Assembly (NCBI RefSeq): GCF_012849375.1
Contig: NZ_CP051684.1
Location: forward strand, 2,542,001-2,606,000
Length of the DNA stretch: 64,000 nt
Reading direction: 5' to 3'
Source of the DNA: Duganella dendranthematis
GTDB taxonomy: Bacteria; Pseudomonadota; Gammaproteobacteria; Burkholderiales; Burkholderiaceae_D
Shown: positions 54,954-63,986 of the stretch, in pieces
Position numbering within the stretch: position 1 is the first letter of the stretch
Layout: each line of letters opens with the position of its first letter
Made by a program: the position numbers and the translations under genes
The notes under the pieces: generated by a model
The model's database searches: none
What the model was told of the DNA's origin: nothing
The model's input: the letters and a program-made list of their open reading frames with translations, nothing else

Positions 54954-57203
54954 ATGAGCAAATTACTACCCCTCGCCTGGCTGGCCATGCTCGGCGCGGC
55001 AGACGCGTGCGCGCAAACCCAGACCGATAGCGCACCGCAGCAGGCGGCACAGCCGGCCGTCAAGTCCACCACCGACAAGTCCGCTGCCGACAAGCAGGTG
55101 CAGCAGGTCACCATTAGCGGCGGCCGCGCCAGCGATATGGACGAGCGCCGCAACTCGGTGGCGGGCAAGCAGATCTTCGGCCGCGAAGAGCTGGACCGCA
55201 ACGGCGACAGCAATCTTGGCGACGTGCTCAAGCGTCTGCCCGGCGTCACCCTCGGCGGCCGTCCGGGCCGTGGCGGCGACGTCCGCATGCGCGGCATGGG
55301 CAGCGGCTACACGCAGATCCTGGTCAACGGCGAACGGCCGCCGGCCGGCTTCTCGATGGAATCGCTGGCGCCGGATCAGGTCGAGCGGGTCGAAATCATG
55401 CGCGGCCCGGTGGCCGAACACAGCACGCGGGCCATCGCCGGCACCATCAACATCATCCTGCGCGACGGCTACCAGCAGCGCGACAACCAGCTCAAGCTGA
55501 CCGACTCGATCGAGCAGGGCCGCCATTCGCCGAATGTGTCGCTGACGGTGCCCGGCAAGGTCGGCAGCCTGACCTGGCTGCTGACCGGCTCGCTGTTTGA
55601 AAACCACCAGCACGACCAGACCGAAACCCATAACCTCGACACCCGCGCCGACAGCGTGGTGGTCAAGGACGAGAACGTACTCGACGAGACCAAACGGGAG
55701 ACGCGCGGCCTGTTCCTGACGCCGCGCCTGTCCTATAAATTCGATGGCGGTGACACGCTGAACTTCCAGCCGTTCCTGATGGTCAACCGCAGCGACAGCA
55801 AGGCCCGCAGCGATCTGACGCAGAATCCCGGCCTGGTGCCGCCTAGCCTGCTGCTGCCGCCGGAATACAACCTGGCGCTGACCGATGCGCACAGCGAATC
55901 GACCTTCCTGCGCGGCTTCGGCAACTGGGTGCACAAGCTGGACGGCGCGGCCAAGCTGGACGTCAAGTTCGGCTTCGGCGCCGGCCACAGCGACAACGAT
56001 TCGCTGCGCTACCAGTACGACAACAGCGGCGCGCTGCTGGACCGCTTCACCGACACCGCCACCGTGCGCGACCGCAGCGCCAGCACCGGCGGCAAGTACA
56101 GCACGCCGCTGGGCCGCGAACATTCGCTGGCGGCCGGCTGGGATGTCGAGCTGGGCCACCGTGAAGAGACCAAGACCTCGCTCGACAAGGACGGCGTGCC
56201 GCAGTTTGCCGATTCCGGCGACAACCTGACCGCCGATACCCGCCGCCTGGCGGTGTTCGTGCAGGACGAGTGGGATATCTCGGCGCAATGGTCGGGCTAT
56301 GCCGGCGTGCGCTGGGAAGGCATCCGTACCTCCAGCAGCGGCGCCAGCACGGGCGACGTCAGCAACACCAGCAGCGTGCTGAGCCCGCTGCTGCACGCGG
56401 TCTACCGCATTCCAGGCCACGACAAGGACCAGATCCGCGCCAGCCTGACCAAGAGCTACAAGGCGGCCAATATCCAGGACCTGATCGCGCTGCCGTCGCT
56501 GTCGCGCTTGAACAGCGCGACCAGGCCGGACCGCACCGGCAATCCCAACCTGAAGCCAGAACTGGCTACCGGCCTCGACCTGGCCTATGAGCACTACCTG
56601 GGCCGCGCCGGTATCCTCAGCGCCAGCGGTTTCATCCGCAATATCGAAGACCTGATCCGGCGCGATATCGCGCTGGAAAACACCAGCACCGGGCCGCGCT
56701 GGGTGTCGACGCCGCGCAACATCGGCAGCGCACGCAGCACCGGCATCGAGCTGGAAGCCAAGTTCCAGTTGCAGGAGCTGATGGCGGATGCGCCGGCCAT
56801 CGATTTTCGCACCAACTACAGCCGCTTCTGGTCCAGCGTCGACGATATTCCGGGTCCGAACAACCGCCTCGACGCGCAGCCCAAGCAGACCGCCAACCTC
56901 GGCCTCGACTACCGCATGAAAGATTTGCCGCTGACCCTCGGCGGCAGCCTTAACTGGACGCCGGAGACGCTGATCCAGAGCAGCCTGTCGCAGCTGGTTT
57001 ACACTAGCCGCAAGCGTTCGTTTGACGCCTATGGTTTGTGGCGCTTCAACGCCAGCAACCAGTTGCGCATCTCCGCCAACAACCTGGTGGCGGAAGACGC
57101 CATCGGCGCCAACACCGTGAGCACCAACGGCCTGACACAATTGGCCAATACGACCAACCAGACGTACGTCGTCTGGAGCGTCAAATATGAAATGAAGTTC
57201 TAA
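54954..57203 (+). CDS. TonB-dependent outer-membrane receptor
   Basis: 749 residues. A signal peptide (LLPLAWLAMLGAADACA) leads to a TonB-box-like VQQVTISGGR and a plug domain (about 60-170; NLGDVLKRLPGVTLGGRPGRGGDVRMRGMGSGYTQILVNGERPP, VERVEIMRGPVAEHSTRAIAGTINI), then a 22-strand barrel ending in the aromatic VWSVKYEMKF. It imports a ligand across the outer membrane using TonB energy. No Fur box is visible. The first M13 peptidase gene follows after 15 nt with its own AAGGA, which implies one operon and suggests a peptide ligand. Confidence 0.92.
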   Translation: MSKLLPLAWLAMLGAADACAQTQTDSAPQQAAQPAVKSTTDKSAADKQVQQVTISGGRASDMDERRNSVAGKQIFGREELDRNGDSNLGDVLKRLPGVTLGGRPGRGGDVRMRGMGSGYTQILVNGERPPAGFSMESLAPDQVERVEIMRGPVAEHSTRAIAGTINIILRDGYQQRDNQLKLTDSIEQGRHSPNVSLTVPGKVGSLTWLLTGSLFENHQHDQTETHNLDTRADSVVVKDENVLDETKRETRGLFLTPRLSYKFDGGDTLNFQPFLMVNRSDSKARSDLTQNPGLVPPSLLLPPEYNLALTDAHSESTFLRGFGNWVHKLDGAAKLDVKFGFGAGHSDNDSLRYQYDNSGALLDRFTDTATVRDRSASTGGKYSTPLGREHSLAAGWDVELGHREETKTSLDKDGVPQFADSGDNLTADTRRLAVFVQDEWDISAQWSGYAGVRWEGIRTSSSGASTGDVSNTSSVLSPLLHAVYRIPGHDKDQIRASLTKSYKAANIQDLIALPSLSRLNSATRPDRTGNPNLKPELATGLDLAYEHYLGRAGILSASGFIRNIEDLIRRDIALENTSTGPRWVSTPRNIGSARSTGIELEAKFQLQELMADAPAIDFRTNYSRFWSSVDDIPGPNNRLDAQPKQTANLGLDYRMKDLPLTLGGSLNWTPETLIQSSLSQLVYTSRKRSFDAYGLWRFNASNQLRISANNLVAEDAIGANTVSTNGLTQLANTTNQTYVVWSVKYEMKF

Positions 57204-57218
57204 CCGTAAGGATCTGCT

Positions 57219-59258
57219 GTGAAAAAAAGTTTTCTGCTGACCACGCTGACACTGAGCCTGATGACCGCCTTCGGCGCCGTCACCGCTGCCGATACTGCCG
57301 CGCCGATTTCCGGCATCGACATCCCCAACATGGACACCAGCGTGCGTCCGCAAGACGATTTCTTCACCTACCTCAACGGCAGCTGGCTGAAGACCACCGA
57401 GATCCCGTCCGACAAATCGAGCTGGGGCACCTTCGCCAAGCTGCGCGACGACACGTTGCCGCAACTGCGCGGCCTGATCGAAAAAGCCGGCGCCGAAAAA
57501 GCCAAGAACGGCACCGAGCCGCAAAAGATCGCCGACCTGTACGCCAGCTACATGGATGAAGCCAAGCTGAACGAACTGGGCATCCGCCCGCTGACCGGCG
57601 AACTGAACCGCATCCGCGCGCTGAAGGACAAGAAAGGCCTGCCGATCATCATCGCCCACCTGGCGCAGATCGGCGTCACCACGCCGTACGGCGTCGGCGT
57701 GCGCCAGGATGCGCGCGAGTCGACCAAATACGCGGTGTACGTCGGCCAGAGCGGCCTGGGCTTGCCGGACCGCGACTACTACCTGAAAAAAGACGACGCC
57801 AAGATGGCCAATGCCCTGGCCAAGTATGAGCTCTACATCGCCAAGGTACTGGGCTTGTCGGGTGACCACAACGCCACCGCCGATGCCAGGAAAATCATCG
57901 CGCTGGAAACCGCGCTGGCCGAAGCGCAATGGACCAAGGTGGAAAACCGTGACCCGGTCAAGCGCTACAACAAGATGCCGATCAAGCAGCTGGCCGAACT
58001 GGCGCCAGGCTACGACTGGAATCACGCGCTGGCCGCGGCCGGCGTAGCCAACAAGACCGACTATGTGATCGTTAACCAGCCGAGCTTCCTGACCGGCTTT
58101 GGCGCGCTGCTGGAAAAAACCGACCTGGCGACCTGGAAAGCCTACCTGGAATGGCAACTGCTGCGTGAAGCATCGCCGTTCCTGTCGAAGGAATTCGCTG
58201 ATGCCCATTTCGATTTCTACAGCACCGTGCTGACCGGCGTGGCGGTCAAGCCGCCGCGCTGGAAAACCGGCGTCAGCCTGGTCGAAGGCAGCCTGGGCGA
58301 AGCGCTCGGCAAGCTGTACGTGGCCGACTACTTCCCGCCCGAGCGCAAGGCGCGCATGGACCAGCTGGTGAAGAACCTGCTGGCCGCCTACAAAACCTCG
58401 ATCGACAATCTGGACTGGATGAGCCCGGCCACCAAGGTGGAAGCGCAAGCCAAGCTGGCCAAGTTCACGCCGAAGATCGGCTATCCGGACAAATGGCGCG
58501 ATTACTCGACGCTGGTGATCATCAAGGGCGACCTGGTGGGCAACGTGCTGCGCACTTCCAACTACCGCCACCAGCGCATGATCGCCAAGCTGGGCAAGCC
58601 GGTCGACCGCGACGAATGGGGCATGACGCCGCAAACCATCAACGCCTATTACAACTCGACCATGAACGAGATCGTGTTCCCGGCCGCTATTCTGCAACCG
58701 CCGTTCTTTGACGCGCGCGCGGACGACGCGGTCAACTACGGCGCCATCGGCGCGGTGATCGGCCACGAGATCAGCCACGGCTTCGACGACGGCGGCAGCC
58801 AGTCCGACGGCGACGGCAACCTGCGCGACTGGTGGACCAAGGAAGACCGCGCCAACTTCAAGGCCAAGACCGATGCGCTGATCAAGCAGTACAACGGCTA
58901 CAGCCCGCTGCCGGGTTATAACGTCAACGGCGCGCTGACGCTGGGCGAGAACATCGCCGACAATAGCGGCATGGCGATCGCCTACAAGGCCTACAAGATG
59001 TCGCTGGAAGGCAAACCAGCGCCGGTGATCGACGGCTTTACCGGCGACCAGCGTTTCTACATGGGCTTTGGCCAGGTGTGGCGCGTGAAGATGCGCGAAG
59101 ACCAGCAGATCCTGCAAATCAAGACCGACCCGCATTCGCCGGGCCAGTTCCGCGCCAACGGACCGGTGGTCAACCAGCCGGGCTTCTACGACGCCTTTGG
59201 CGTCAAACCGGGCGACAAGCTGTATGTTGCGCCGGAACAGCGCATCATCATCTGGTAA
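57219..59258 (+). CDS. periplasmic M13 family metallopeptidase, copy 1
   Basis: 679 residues. Signal peptide (MKKSFLLTTLTLSLMTAFGAVTAA), M13 N-terminal domain, then the zinc site HEISH with the downstream Glu in GENIADNSG and a conserved end GVKPGDKLYVAPEQRIIIW. Neprilysin/PepO-type enzymes cleave short peptides. GTG start with AAGGA at 57207-57211. After HEISHGFDD this copy reads GGSQSD where the other two read QGAQYD, a change next to the active site. Co-transcribed with the TonB receptor; a terminator follows. Confidence 0.93.
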   Translation: MKKSFLLTTLTLSLMTAFGAVTAADTAAPISGIDIPNMDTSVRPQDDFFTYLNGSWLKTTEIPSDKSSWGTFAKLRDDTLPQLRGLIEKAGAEKAKNGTEPQKIADLYASYMDEAKLNELGIRPLTGELNRIRALKDKKGLPIIIAHLAQIGVTTPYGVGVRQDARESTKYAVYVGQSGLGLPDRDYYLKKDDAKMANALAKYELYIAKVLGLSGDHNATADARKIIALETALAEAQWTKVENRDPVKRYNKMPIKQLAELAPGYDWNHALAAAGVANKTDYVIVNQPSFLTGFGALLEKTDLATWKAYLEWQLLREASPFLSKEFADAHFDFYSTVLTGVAVKPPRWKTGVSLVEGSLGEALGKLYVADYFPPERKARMDQLVKNLLAAYKTSIDNLDWMSPATKVEAQAKLAKFTPKIGYPDKWRDYSTLVIIKGDLVGNVLRTSNYRHQRMIAKLGKPVDRDEWGMTPQTINAYYNSTMNEIVFPAAILQPPFFDARADDAVNYGAIGAVIGHEISHGFDDGGSQSDGDGNLRDWWTKEDRANFKAKTDALIKQYNGYSPLPGYNVNGALTLGENIADNSGMAIAYKAYKMSLEGKPAPVIDGFTGDQRFYMGFGQVWRVKMREDQQILQIKTDPHSPGQFRANGPVVNQPGFYDAFGVKPGDKLYVAPEQRIIIW

Positions 59259-59273
59259 TCGTTTATTCATAGC

Positions 59274-59300
59274 AAAAAAGCCACCCTGCGTGGCTTTTTT
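59274..59300. terminator. bidirectional intrinsic terminator between M13 copies 1 and 2
   Basis: AAAAAA-GCCAC-CCTGC-GTGGC-TTTTTT: stem 59280-59284 with 59290-59294, flanked by six A and six T. It would end the receptor-M13 transcript, so copy 2 needs its own promoter or read-through. Confidence 0.88.
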
Positions 59301-59333
59301 GTTATTGTTTTGGATCTTAGGGAGAGCGTATCA

Positions 59334-61361
59334 ATGAAAAAATATCTGCTTAGCACGTTGATGCTGGCGCTGCTGGCCTCGGCCGGTGTCCAGGCACAAC
59401 AAAAAACCTCGGGCGTCGACCTCGCCAACATCGATGCATCGGTGCGGCCGCAGGATAACTTCTTCCTCAACCTGAACGGCAAGTGGCTGGCCAAGACCGA
59501 GATCCCGGCCGACAAGTCGAGCTGGGGCTCGTTCGAAAAGCTGGACGACGACACCAAGCCGCAGCTGCGCACGCTGATCGAAGCGGCCGCCGCCACGCCG
59601 GACAAGCAGGCCGGCACCGAAGCCCAGCGCATCGGCGATTTCTTCGCCAGCTACATGGACGAAGCCAGGCTGGAACAGCTGCGCCTGACGCCGCTGAAGG
59701 CCGACTTCGACCGCGTGGCGGCACTGAGCGACAAGAAGCAGATCCCGGCGCTGATCGCTCACTTCAACCGCAACGGCTACACCGCGCCATACGGCTTCGG
59801 CATCCATCAGGACAACAAGGATTCCACCAAGTACGTGGCCGATCTGGTACAGGACGGCCTGAGCCTGCCGGACCGTGATTACTACCTGAAAAAATCGGAC
59901 AAGAAATTGGCCGACACGCTGGTCAAATATGAACAGCACGTGGCCAGGATGCTGACGCTGGCCGGCAACGCCAACGGCGCAGCCGACGCCAAGGCCATCG
60001 TGGCGCTGGAAACCGAGATCGCCAAACTGCAGTGGACCAAGGTCGAGCTGCGCGATCCGGTCAAGGCCTACAACAAGGTGCCGCTGGATAAGCTGTCCAA
60101 GCTGGCGCCGGGCTACGACTGGACCACCTGGCTGAACGACACGGGCATCGGCGGCAAGGTCGATTACGTCATCGTCAGCCAGCCCAGTTTCATTACCGGC
60201 TTCAACAAGCTGCTGAACAAGACGCCATTGAGCACCTGGAAAACCTACTTCCAGTGGCAGGTGCTGCACGCCAATGCGCCTTATCTGGCCAAGGATTTCG
60301 CGCTGGAGAACTTCGCCTTTTACGGCAAGGTGCTGAGCGGTATCGATGAGCAGCAGCCGCGCTGGAAACGCGGCGTCAACGCCACCGACGGCGCGCTGGG
60401 CGAGGCGCTCGGCAAGCTGTACGTCGAGCAGCACTTCCCGGCCGAACGCAAGGCGCGCATGGAGCAACTGGTGAAGAACCTGCTGGCCGCGTTCAAGGAA
60501 AGTATCAACACGCTGGACTGGATGAGCCCGGAAACCAAGCTGCAGGCGCAAGCCAAGCTGGCCAAGTTCACCACCAAGATCGGCTATCCGAACAAGTGGC
60601 GCGACTACTCGAAGCTGACGGTGGTCAAGGATGATCTGGCCGGCAACGTGCGGCGCTCGCATGTGTTTGAGTACGAGAAGGAAGTCGACAAGCTGGGCAA
60701 GCCGATCGACCGCGACGAGTGGGGCATGACGCCGCAAACCGTCAACGCATATTACAACCCGGAGCTGAACGAGATCGTGTTCCCGGCCGTGATTTTGCAG
60801 CCGCCGTTCTTCGATGCGGACGCCGACGACGCGGTCAACTACGGCGCCATCGGCGCGGTGATCGGCCACGAGATCAGCCACGGCTTCGACGACCAGGGCG
60901 CGCAGTACGACGGCGACGGCAACCTGCGCGACTGGTGGACCAAGGCCGACCACAAGAACTTCGCTGCCAAGACCAAGATGCTGGTCAAGCAGTACAACGG
61001 CTACAGTCCGGTAAAGGGCTACTTCGTTAACGGCGAATTGACGCTGGGCGAAAACATCGCCGACAACAGCGGTGCCGCCATTGCCTACAAGGCCTACCTG
61101 ATTTCGCTGGGCGGCAAGCCGGCGCCGGTGATCGACGGCCTGACCGGCGAGCAGCGCTTCTACATGGGCTTTGGCCAGGTATGGCGCAGCAAGATCCGCG
61201 ACGCCCAGCAAATCGTGTATCTGAAAACCGATCCGCACTCGCCGGATCAGTTCCGTGCCAATGGTACGGTGCGCAACCAGCCGGGCTTCTACGAAGCCTT
61301 TGGCGTCAAGCCGGGCGACAAGATGTACCTGGCGCCCAAGGATCGCGTCATCATGTGGTGA
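59334..61361 (+). CDS. periplasmic M13 family metallopeptidase, copy 2
   Basis: 675 residues with a signal peptide (MKKYLLSTLMLALLASAGVQA) and the full M13 fold: zinc site HEISHGFDDQGAQYDGDGNLRDWW, GENIADNSG and the terminal GVKPGDKMYLAPKDRVIMW. Closely related to copies 1 and 3 over the whole length, indicating tandem duplication. The ATG at 59334 is chosen because the signal peptide starts there and AGGGAG lies upstream; the longer frame runs into the terminator region. Confidence 0.93.
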   Translation: MKKYLLSTLMLALLASAGVQAQQKTSGVDLANIDASVRPQDNFFLNLNGKWLAKTEIPADKSSWGSFEKLDDDTKPQLRTLIEAAAATPDKQAGTEAQRIGDFFASYMDEARLEQLRLTPLKADFDRVAALSDKKQIPALIAHFNRNGYTAPYGFGIHQDNKDSTKYVADLVQDGLSLPDRDYYLKKSDKKLADTLVKYEQHVARMLTLAGNANGAADAKAIVALETEIAKLQWTKVELRDPVKAYNKVPLDKLSKLAPGYDWTTWLNDTGIGGKVDYVIVSQPSFITGFNKLLNKTPLSTWKTYFQWQVLHANAPYLAKDFALENFAFYGKVLSGIDEQQPRWKRGVNATDGALGEALGKLYVEQHFPAERKARMEQLVKNLLAAFKESINTLDWMSPETKLQAQAKLAKFTTKIGYPNKWRDYSKLTVVKDDLAGNVRRSHVFEYEKEVDKLGKPIDRDEWGMTPQTVNAYYNPELNEIVFPAVILQPPFFDADADDAVNYGAIGAVIGHEISHGFDDQGAQYDGDGNLRDWWTKADHKNFAAKTKMLVKQYNGYSPVKGYFVNGELTLGENIADNSGAAIAYKAYLISLGGKPAPVIDGLTGEQRFYMGFGQVWRSKIRDAQQIVYLKTDPHSPDQFRANGTVRNQPGFYEAFGVKPGDKMYLAPKDRVIMW

Positions 61362-61395
61362 TGTGATATAAAAGCAGGGTATCAAATAGCACTAC

Positions 61396-61414
61396 GCCCA
61401 TGTGAGCAATGGGC
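61396..61414 (+). other. short hairpin in the leader of M13 copy 3
   Basis: GCCCAT (61396-61401) pairs with ATGGGC (61409-61414) around a 7-nt loop in the 85-bp gap between copies 2 and 3. It has no T run, so read-through from copy 2 is possible. Confidence 0.35.
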
Positions 61415-61446
61415 TACCACTAATTAATATAGCAGAAGGAAAACTC

Positions 61447-63510
61447 GTGAAACGTCATCTCGTAAGTGCATTGATGCTGAGCCTGATCGCAGGCTTGGCA
61501 GGCGCTGCGGACACTGCCAAAAGCACTGCTCCGGTTAGCGCTAAAGAAAGCAAGAAACCAGTCTCCGGCATCGCCACCGAGTACATCGATCCGTCCGTGC
61601 GCGTGCAGGACGACCTGTTCACCCACATGAACGGCAAGTGGCTGGCGACGACCGAAATCCCGGCCGACAAATCGAGCTGGGGCAGCTTTGCCAAACTGAA
61701 CGATGACATCCAGCCGCAGCTGCGTGCGATTATCGAAGGCGCGGGCGGCAACAAGGCGGGCGGTCCGGAAGCGCAACGCATCGGCGACTTCTACGCCAGC
61801 TTCATGGACGAAGCCAAGCTGGAACAGCTGGGCCTAAAACCGCTGAGTGCGGAACTGGCCAAGGTGGCGGCACTGAGCGACAAGAAACAGTTGCCGGCGC
61901 TGATCGCCCACTTCAACCAGATCGGCGTGACAGCGCCGTATGGCTACGGCATCCACCAGGACAACAAGGATTCGACCAAGTACGTGGCCGACATCTCGCA
62001 AGACGGCCTGGGCCTGCCGGACCGCGACTACTACCTGAAGGCCGACGACAAGAAACTGGCCGACACGCTTGCCAAGTATGAACTGCACGTCGCCAAGATC
62101 CTGACGCTGGCGGGCGACGCCCACGGCGCGGAAACCGCCCACGCCATCGTTGCGTTTGAAACCGAACTGGCCAAGCTGCAATGGACCAAGGTCGAGCTGC
62201 GCGACCCGATCAAGGCCTACAACAAGGTCGACATCGCCAAGCTGGGCGAGGTTGCCCCAGGCTACGACTGGAACGCCTACCTGACCGACGCCGGCGTCGC
62301 CGGCAAGGTCACCTACGTGATCGTCAGCCAGCCAAGCTATCTGAAAGGCATGACCGCGCTGCTGAACAGCACGCCGCTGGACACGCTGAAGGCTTACTTC
62401 CAATGGCATCTGCTGCGTTCCAATGCGGCTTACCTGAACAAGGCCTTCGTCGACGAAAACTTTGCCTTCTACGGCACCGTGCTGAGCGGCGTGACCGAGC
62501 AGCGTCCACGCTGGAAGCGCGGTGTGTCCGTGACCCAGGGCGCGCTGGGCGAAGCCGTCGGCAAACTGTACGTGGACCAGTATTTCCCGGCCGACCGCAA
62601 GGCGCGCATGGAAGAGCTGGTGAAAAACCTGTTGGCCACCTACAAGACCAGCATCGACAAGCTGGACTGGATGACCCCGGCCACCAAGAAGCAGGCGCAA
62701 GCCAAGCTGGCCAAGTTCACCTACAAGATCGGCTACCCGAACAAATGGCGCGACTACAGCGCGCTGACGATCAGCAAGGATGACCTGGTCGGCAACGTGC
62801 TGCGTTCCCGTCAGTTCGACTACAACAAGGAGTTGAACAAGCTGGGCAAGCCGATCGACCGCGACGAGTGGGGCATGACGCCGCAGACCGTCAACGCCTA
62901 CTACAACCCGGAGATGAACGAAATCGTGTTCCCGGCAGCGATCCTGCAGGCGCCGTTCTTCAACGCCGACGCGGATGATGCGGTCAACTACGGCGCCATC
63001 GGCGGCGTGATCGGCCACGAAATCAGCCACGGCTTCGATGACCAGGGCGCCCAGTACGACGGCGACGGCAACCTGCGCGACTGGTGGACCGCCGCCGACC
63101 ACAAAGCGTTCGCGGCCAAGACCAAGATGCTGGTCGACCAGTACAACCAGTTCAGCCCGCTGCCTGGCTACCACGTCAACGGCGAACTGACACTGGGCGA
63201 GAACATCGCCGACAACAGCGGCGTGGCGATTGCCTACAAGGCCTACAAGCTGTCGCTGCATGGCAAGAAGCCGCCAGTGATCGACGGCCTGACGGGTGAC
63301 CAGCGCTTCTACATGGGCTTCGCCCAGGTATGGCGCCTGAAGATGCGTGAAGCGGCGCAGATCCAGCAGATCAAGACCGACCCGCACTCGCCAGGCCAGT
63401 TCCGCGCCAACGGCCCGATGCGCAACCAGCCGGGCTTCTACGACGCCTTCGGCGTCAAGGCCGGCGACAAGATGTACCTGCCCCCGAAAGACCGCGTGAT
63501 CATGTGGTAA
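61447..63510 (+). CDS. periplasmic M13 family metallopeptidase, copy 3
   Basis: 687 residues from a GTG start preceded by AGAAGGA (61434-61440). This start gives a clean signal peptide (MKRHLVSALMLSLIAGLAGA); the longer frame adds 15 residues in front of it. The zinc site HEISHGFDDQGAQYDGDGNLRDWW, GENIADNSG and terminal DRVIMW are intact. It is nearer to copy 2 than to copy 1. Last member of the triple array, ended by a strong terminator. Confidence 0.93.
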   Translation: MKRHLVSALMLSLIAGLAGAADTAKSTAPVSAKESKKPVSGIATEYIDPSVRVQDDLFTHMNGKWLATTEIPADKSSWGSFAKLNDDIQPQLRAIIEGAGGNKAGGPEAQRIGDFYASFMDEAKLEQLGLKPLSAELAKVAALSDKKQLPALIAHFNQIGVTAPYGYGIHQDNKDSTKYVADISQDGLGLPDRDYYLKADDKKLADTLAKYELHVAKILTLAGDAHGAETAHAIVAFETELAKLQWTKVELRDPIKAYNKVDIAKLGEVAPGYDWNAYLTDAGVAGKVTYVIVSQPSYLKGMTALLNSTPLDTLKAYFQWHLLRSNAAYLNKAFVDENFAFYGTVLSGVTEQRPRWKRGVSVTQGALGEAVGKLYVDQYFPADRKARMEELVKNLLATYKTSIDKLDWMTPATKKQAQAKLAKFTYKIGYPNKWRDYSALTISKDDLVGNVLRSRQFDYNKELNKLGKPIDRDEWGMTPQTVNAYYNPEMNEIVFPAAILQAPFFNADADDAVNYGAIGGVIGHEISHGFDDQGAQYDGDGNLRDWWTAADHKAFAAKTKMLVDQYNQFSPLPGYHVNGELTLGENIADNSGVAIAYKAYKLSLHGKKPPVIDGLTGDQRFYMGFAQVWRLKMREAAQIQQIKTDPHSPGQFRANGPMRNQPGFYDAFGVKAGDKMYLPPKDRVIMW

Positions 63511-63528
63511 TGAGGTAAAAAAAGAAAA

Positions 63529-63554
63529 GCCGCAGCGATGCGGCTTTTTTTTTT
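63529..63554. terminator. intrinsic terminator after M13 copy 3
   Basis: Stem GCCGC (63529-63533) / GCGGC (63540-63544), six-nt loop, followed by ten T. An A-rich run precedes it, so it could work in both directions and overlaps the stop codon of the toxin remnant on the other strand. Confidence 0.88.
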
Positions 63555-63783
63555 ACAGCTGGTCTAGTTTGCGGCGCAACAGTTGACTCGTTTTGCACAA
63601 TCCTTGTTGCTGATAGGTCGCGTGACGGTTGGCCAGGAGATTGCTTATCCATTCATCTTGAATCAGCTGCGTCCACCGCGCTTGGTATAAACCTTATGCA
63701 GCCAAACTGAGCAACAAATCCCTTAGCGGTGCAGGATAGAGCACACAGGCGTCCAGCACCGCGATGTTGAGATTCGTTGCCAT
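63553..63783 (-). pseudogene. PIN-domain toxin remnant with in-frame stop
   Basis: Reading leftward from the ATG at 63783 the frame gives NIAVLDACVLYPAPLRDLLLSLAA, then TAA at codon 30 (63694-63696), and continues in the same frame as GLYQARWTQLIQDEWISNLLANR up to LLRRKLDQL and a second TAA. Both halves match the start of VapC-like PIN-3 proteins (first active-site Asp in VLDACVLYP, Glu in DEWISN). It has 76 codons where a full protein has roughly 180, so the second half of the PIN fold is missing. The ATG overlaps the antitoxin stop (TGATG). Confidence 0.75.
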
Positions 63784-63986
63784 CAATATCCCATGTTTAG
63801 CTCCTGAGCCTGGTCCACGAGCTGCTGGAGAGCTTGCTGAGAAATCTGCTGCTGCTTGTATTCAACCAGTTTCTCCAGGTTGAGCTTGCCTTGTTCCAGC
63901 AATAGCATGAGGTGTTCTAGCGACACATTCAAGAATTGCGCTGCTTGCGCCAGTTGAACATCGTCGCCGATTAACACTGAAGACAT
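63783..63986 (-). CDS. excisionase-type antitoxin, internally shortened
   Basis: 67 residues. LIGDDVQLAQAAQFLNVSLEHLMLLLEQGKL is the helix-turn-helix start of the MerR/excisionase-like antitoxins that accompany PIN-3 toxins, and LVEYKQQQ...LQQLVDQAQELNMGY is their C-terminal end. The segment normally between them (roughly the wing and its Arg-rich motif) is absent, giving a protein about half the usual length. AGGAGA lies upstream of the ATG at 63986. The region is AT-richer and Gln-rich, unlike its neighbours. DNA binding is doubtful. Confidence 0.65.
   Translation of the reverse strand: MSSVLIGDDVQLAQAAQFLNVSLEHLMLLLEQGKLNLEKLVEYKQQQISQQALQQLVDQAQELNMGY

Noticed and set aside
54966..59270. 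A 1434-codon open frame antisense to the TonB receptor and M13 copy 1
   Set aside because: It runs across two well-supported genes. The translation is low-complexity VGRQ/AHV-type sequence with no domain motifs.
59331..61385. A long minus-strand frame opposite M13 copy 2
   Set aside because: It mirrors the M13 gene exactly and the same shadow appears opposite copies 1 and 3, showing it follows codon bias in the sense gene.
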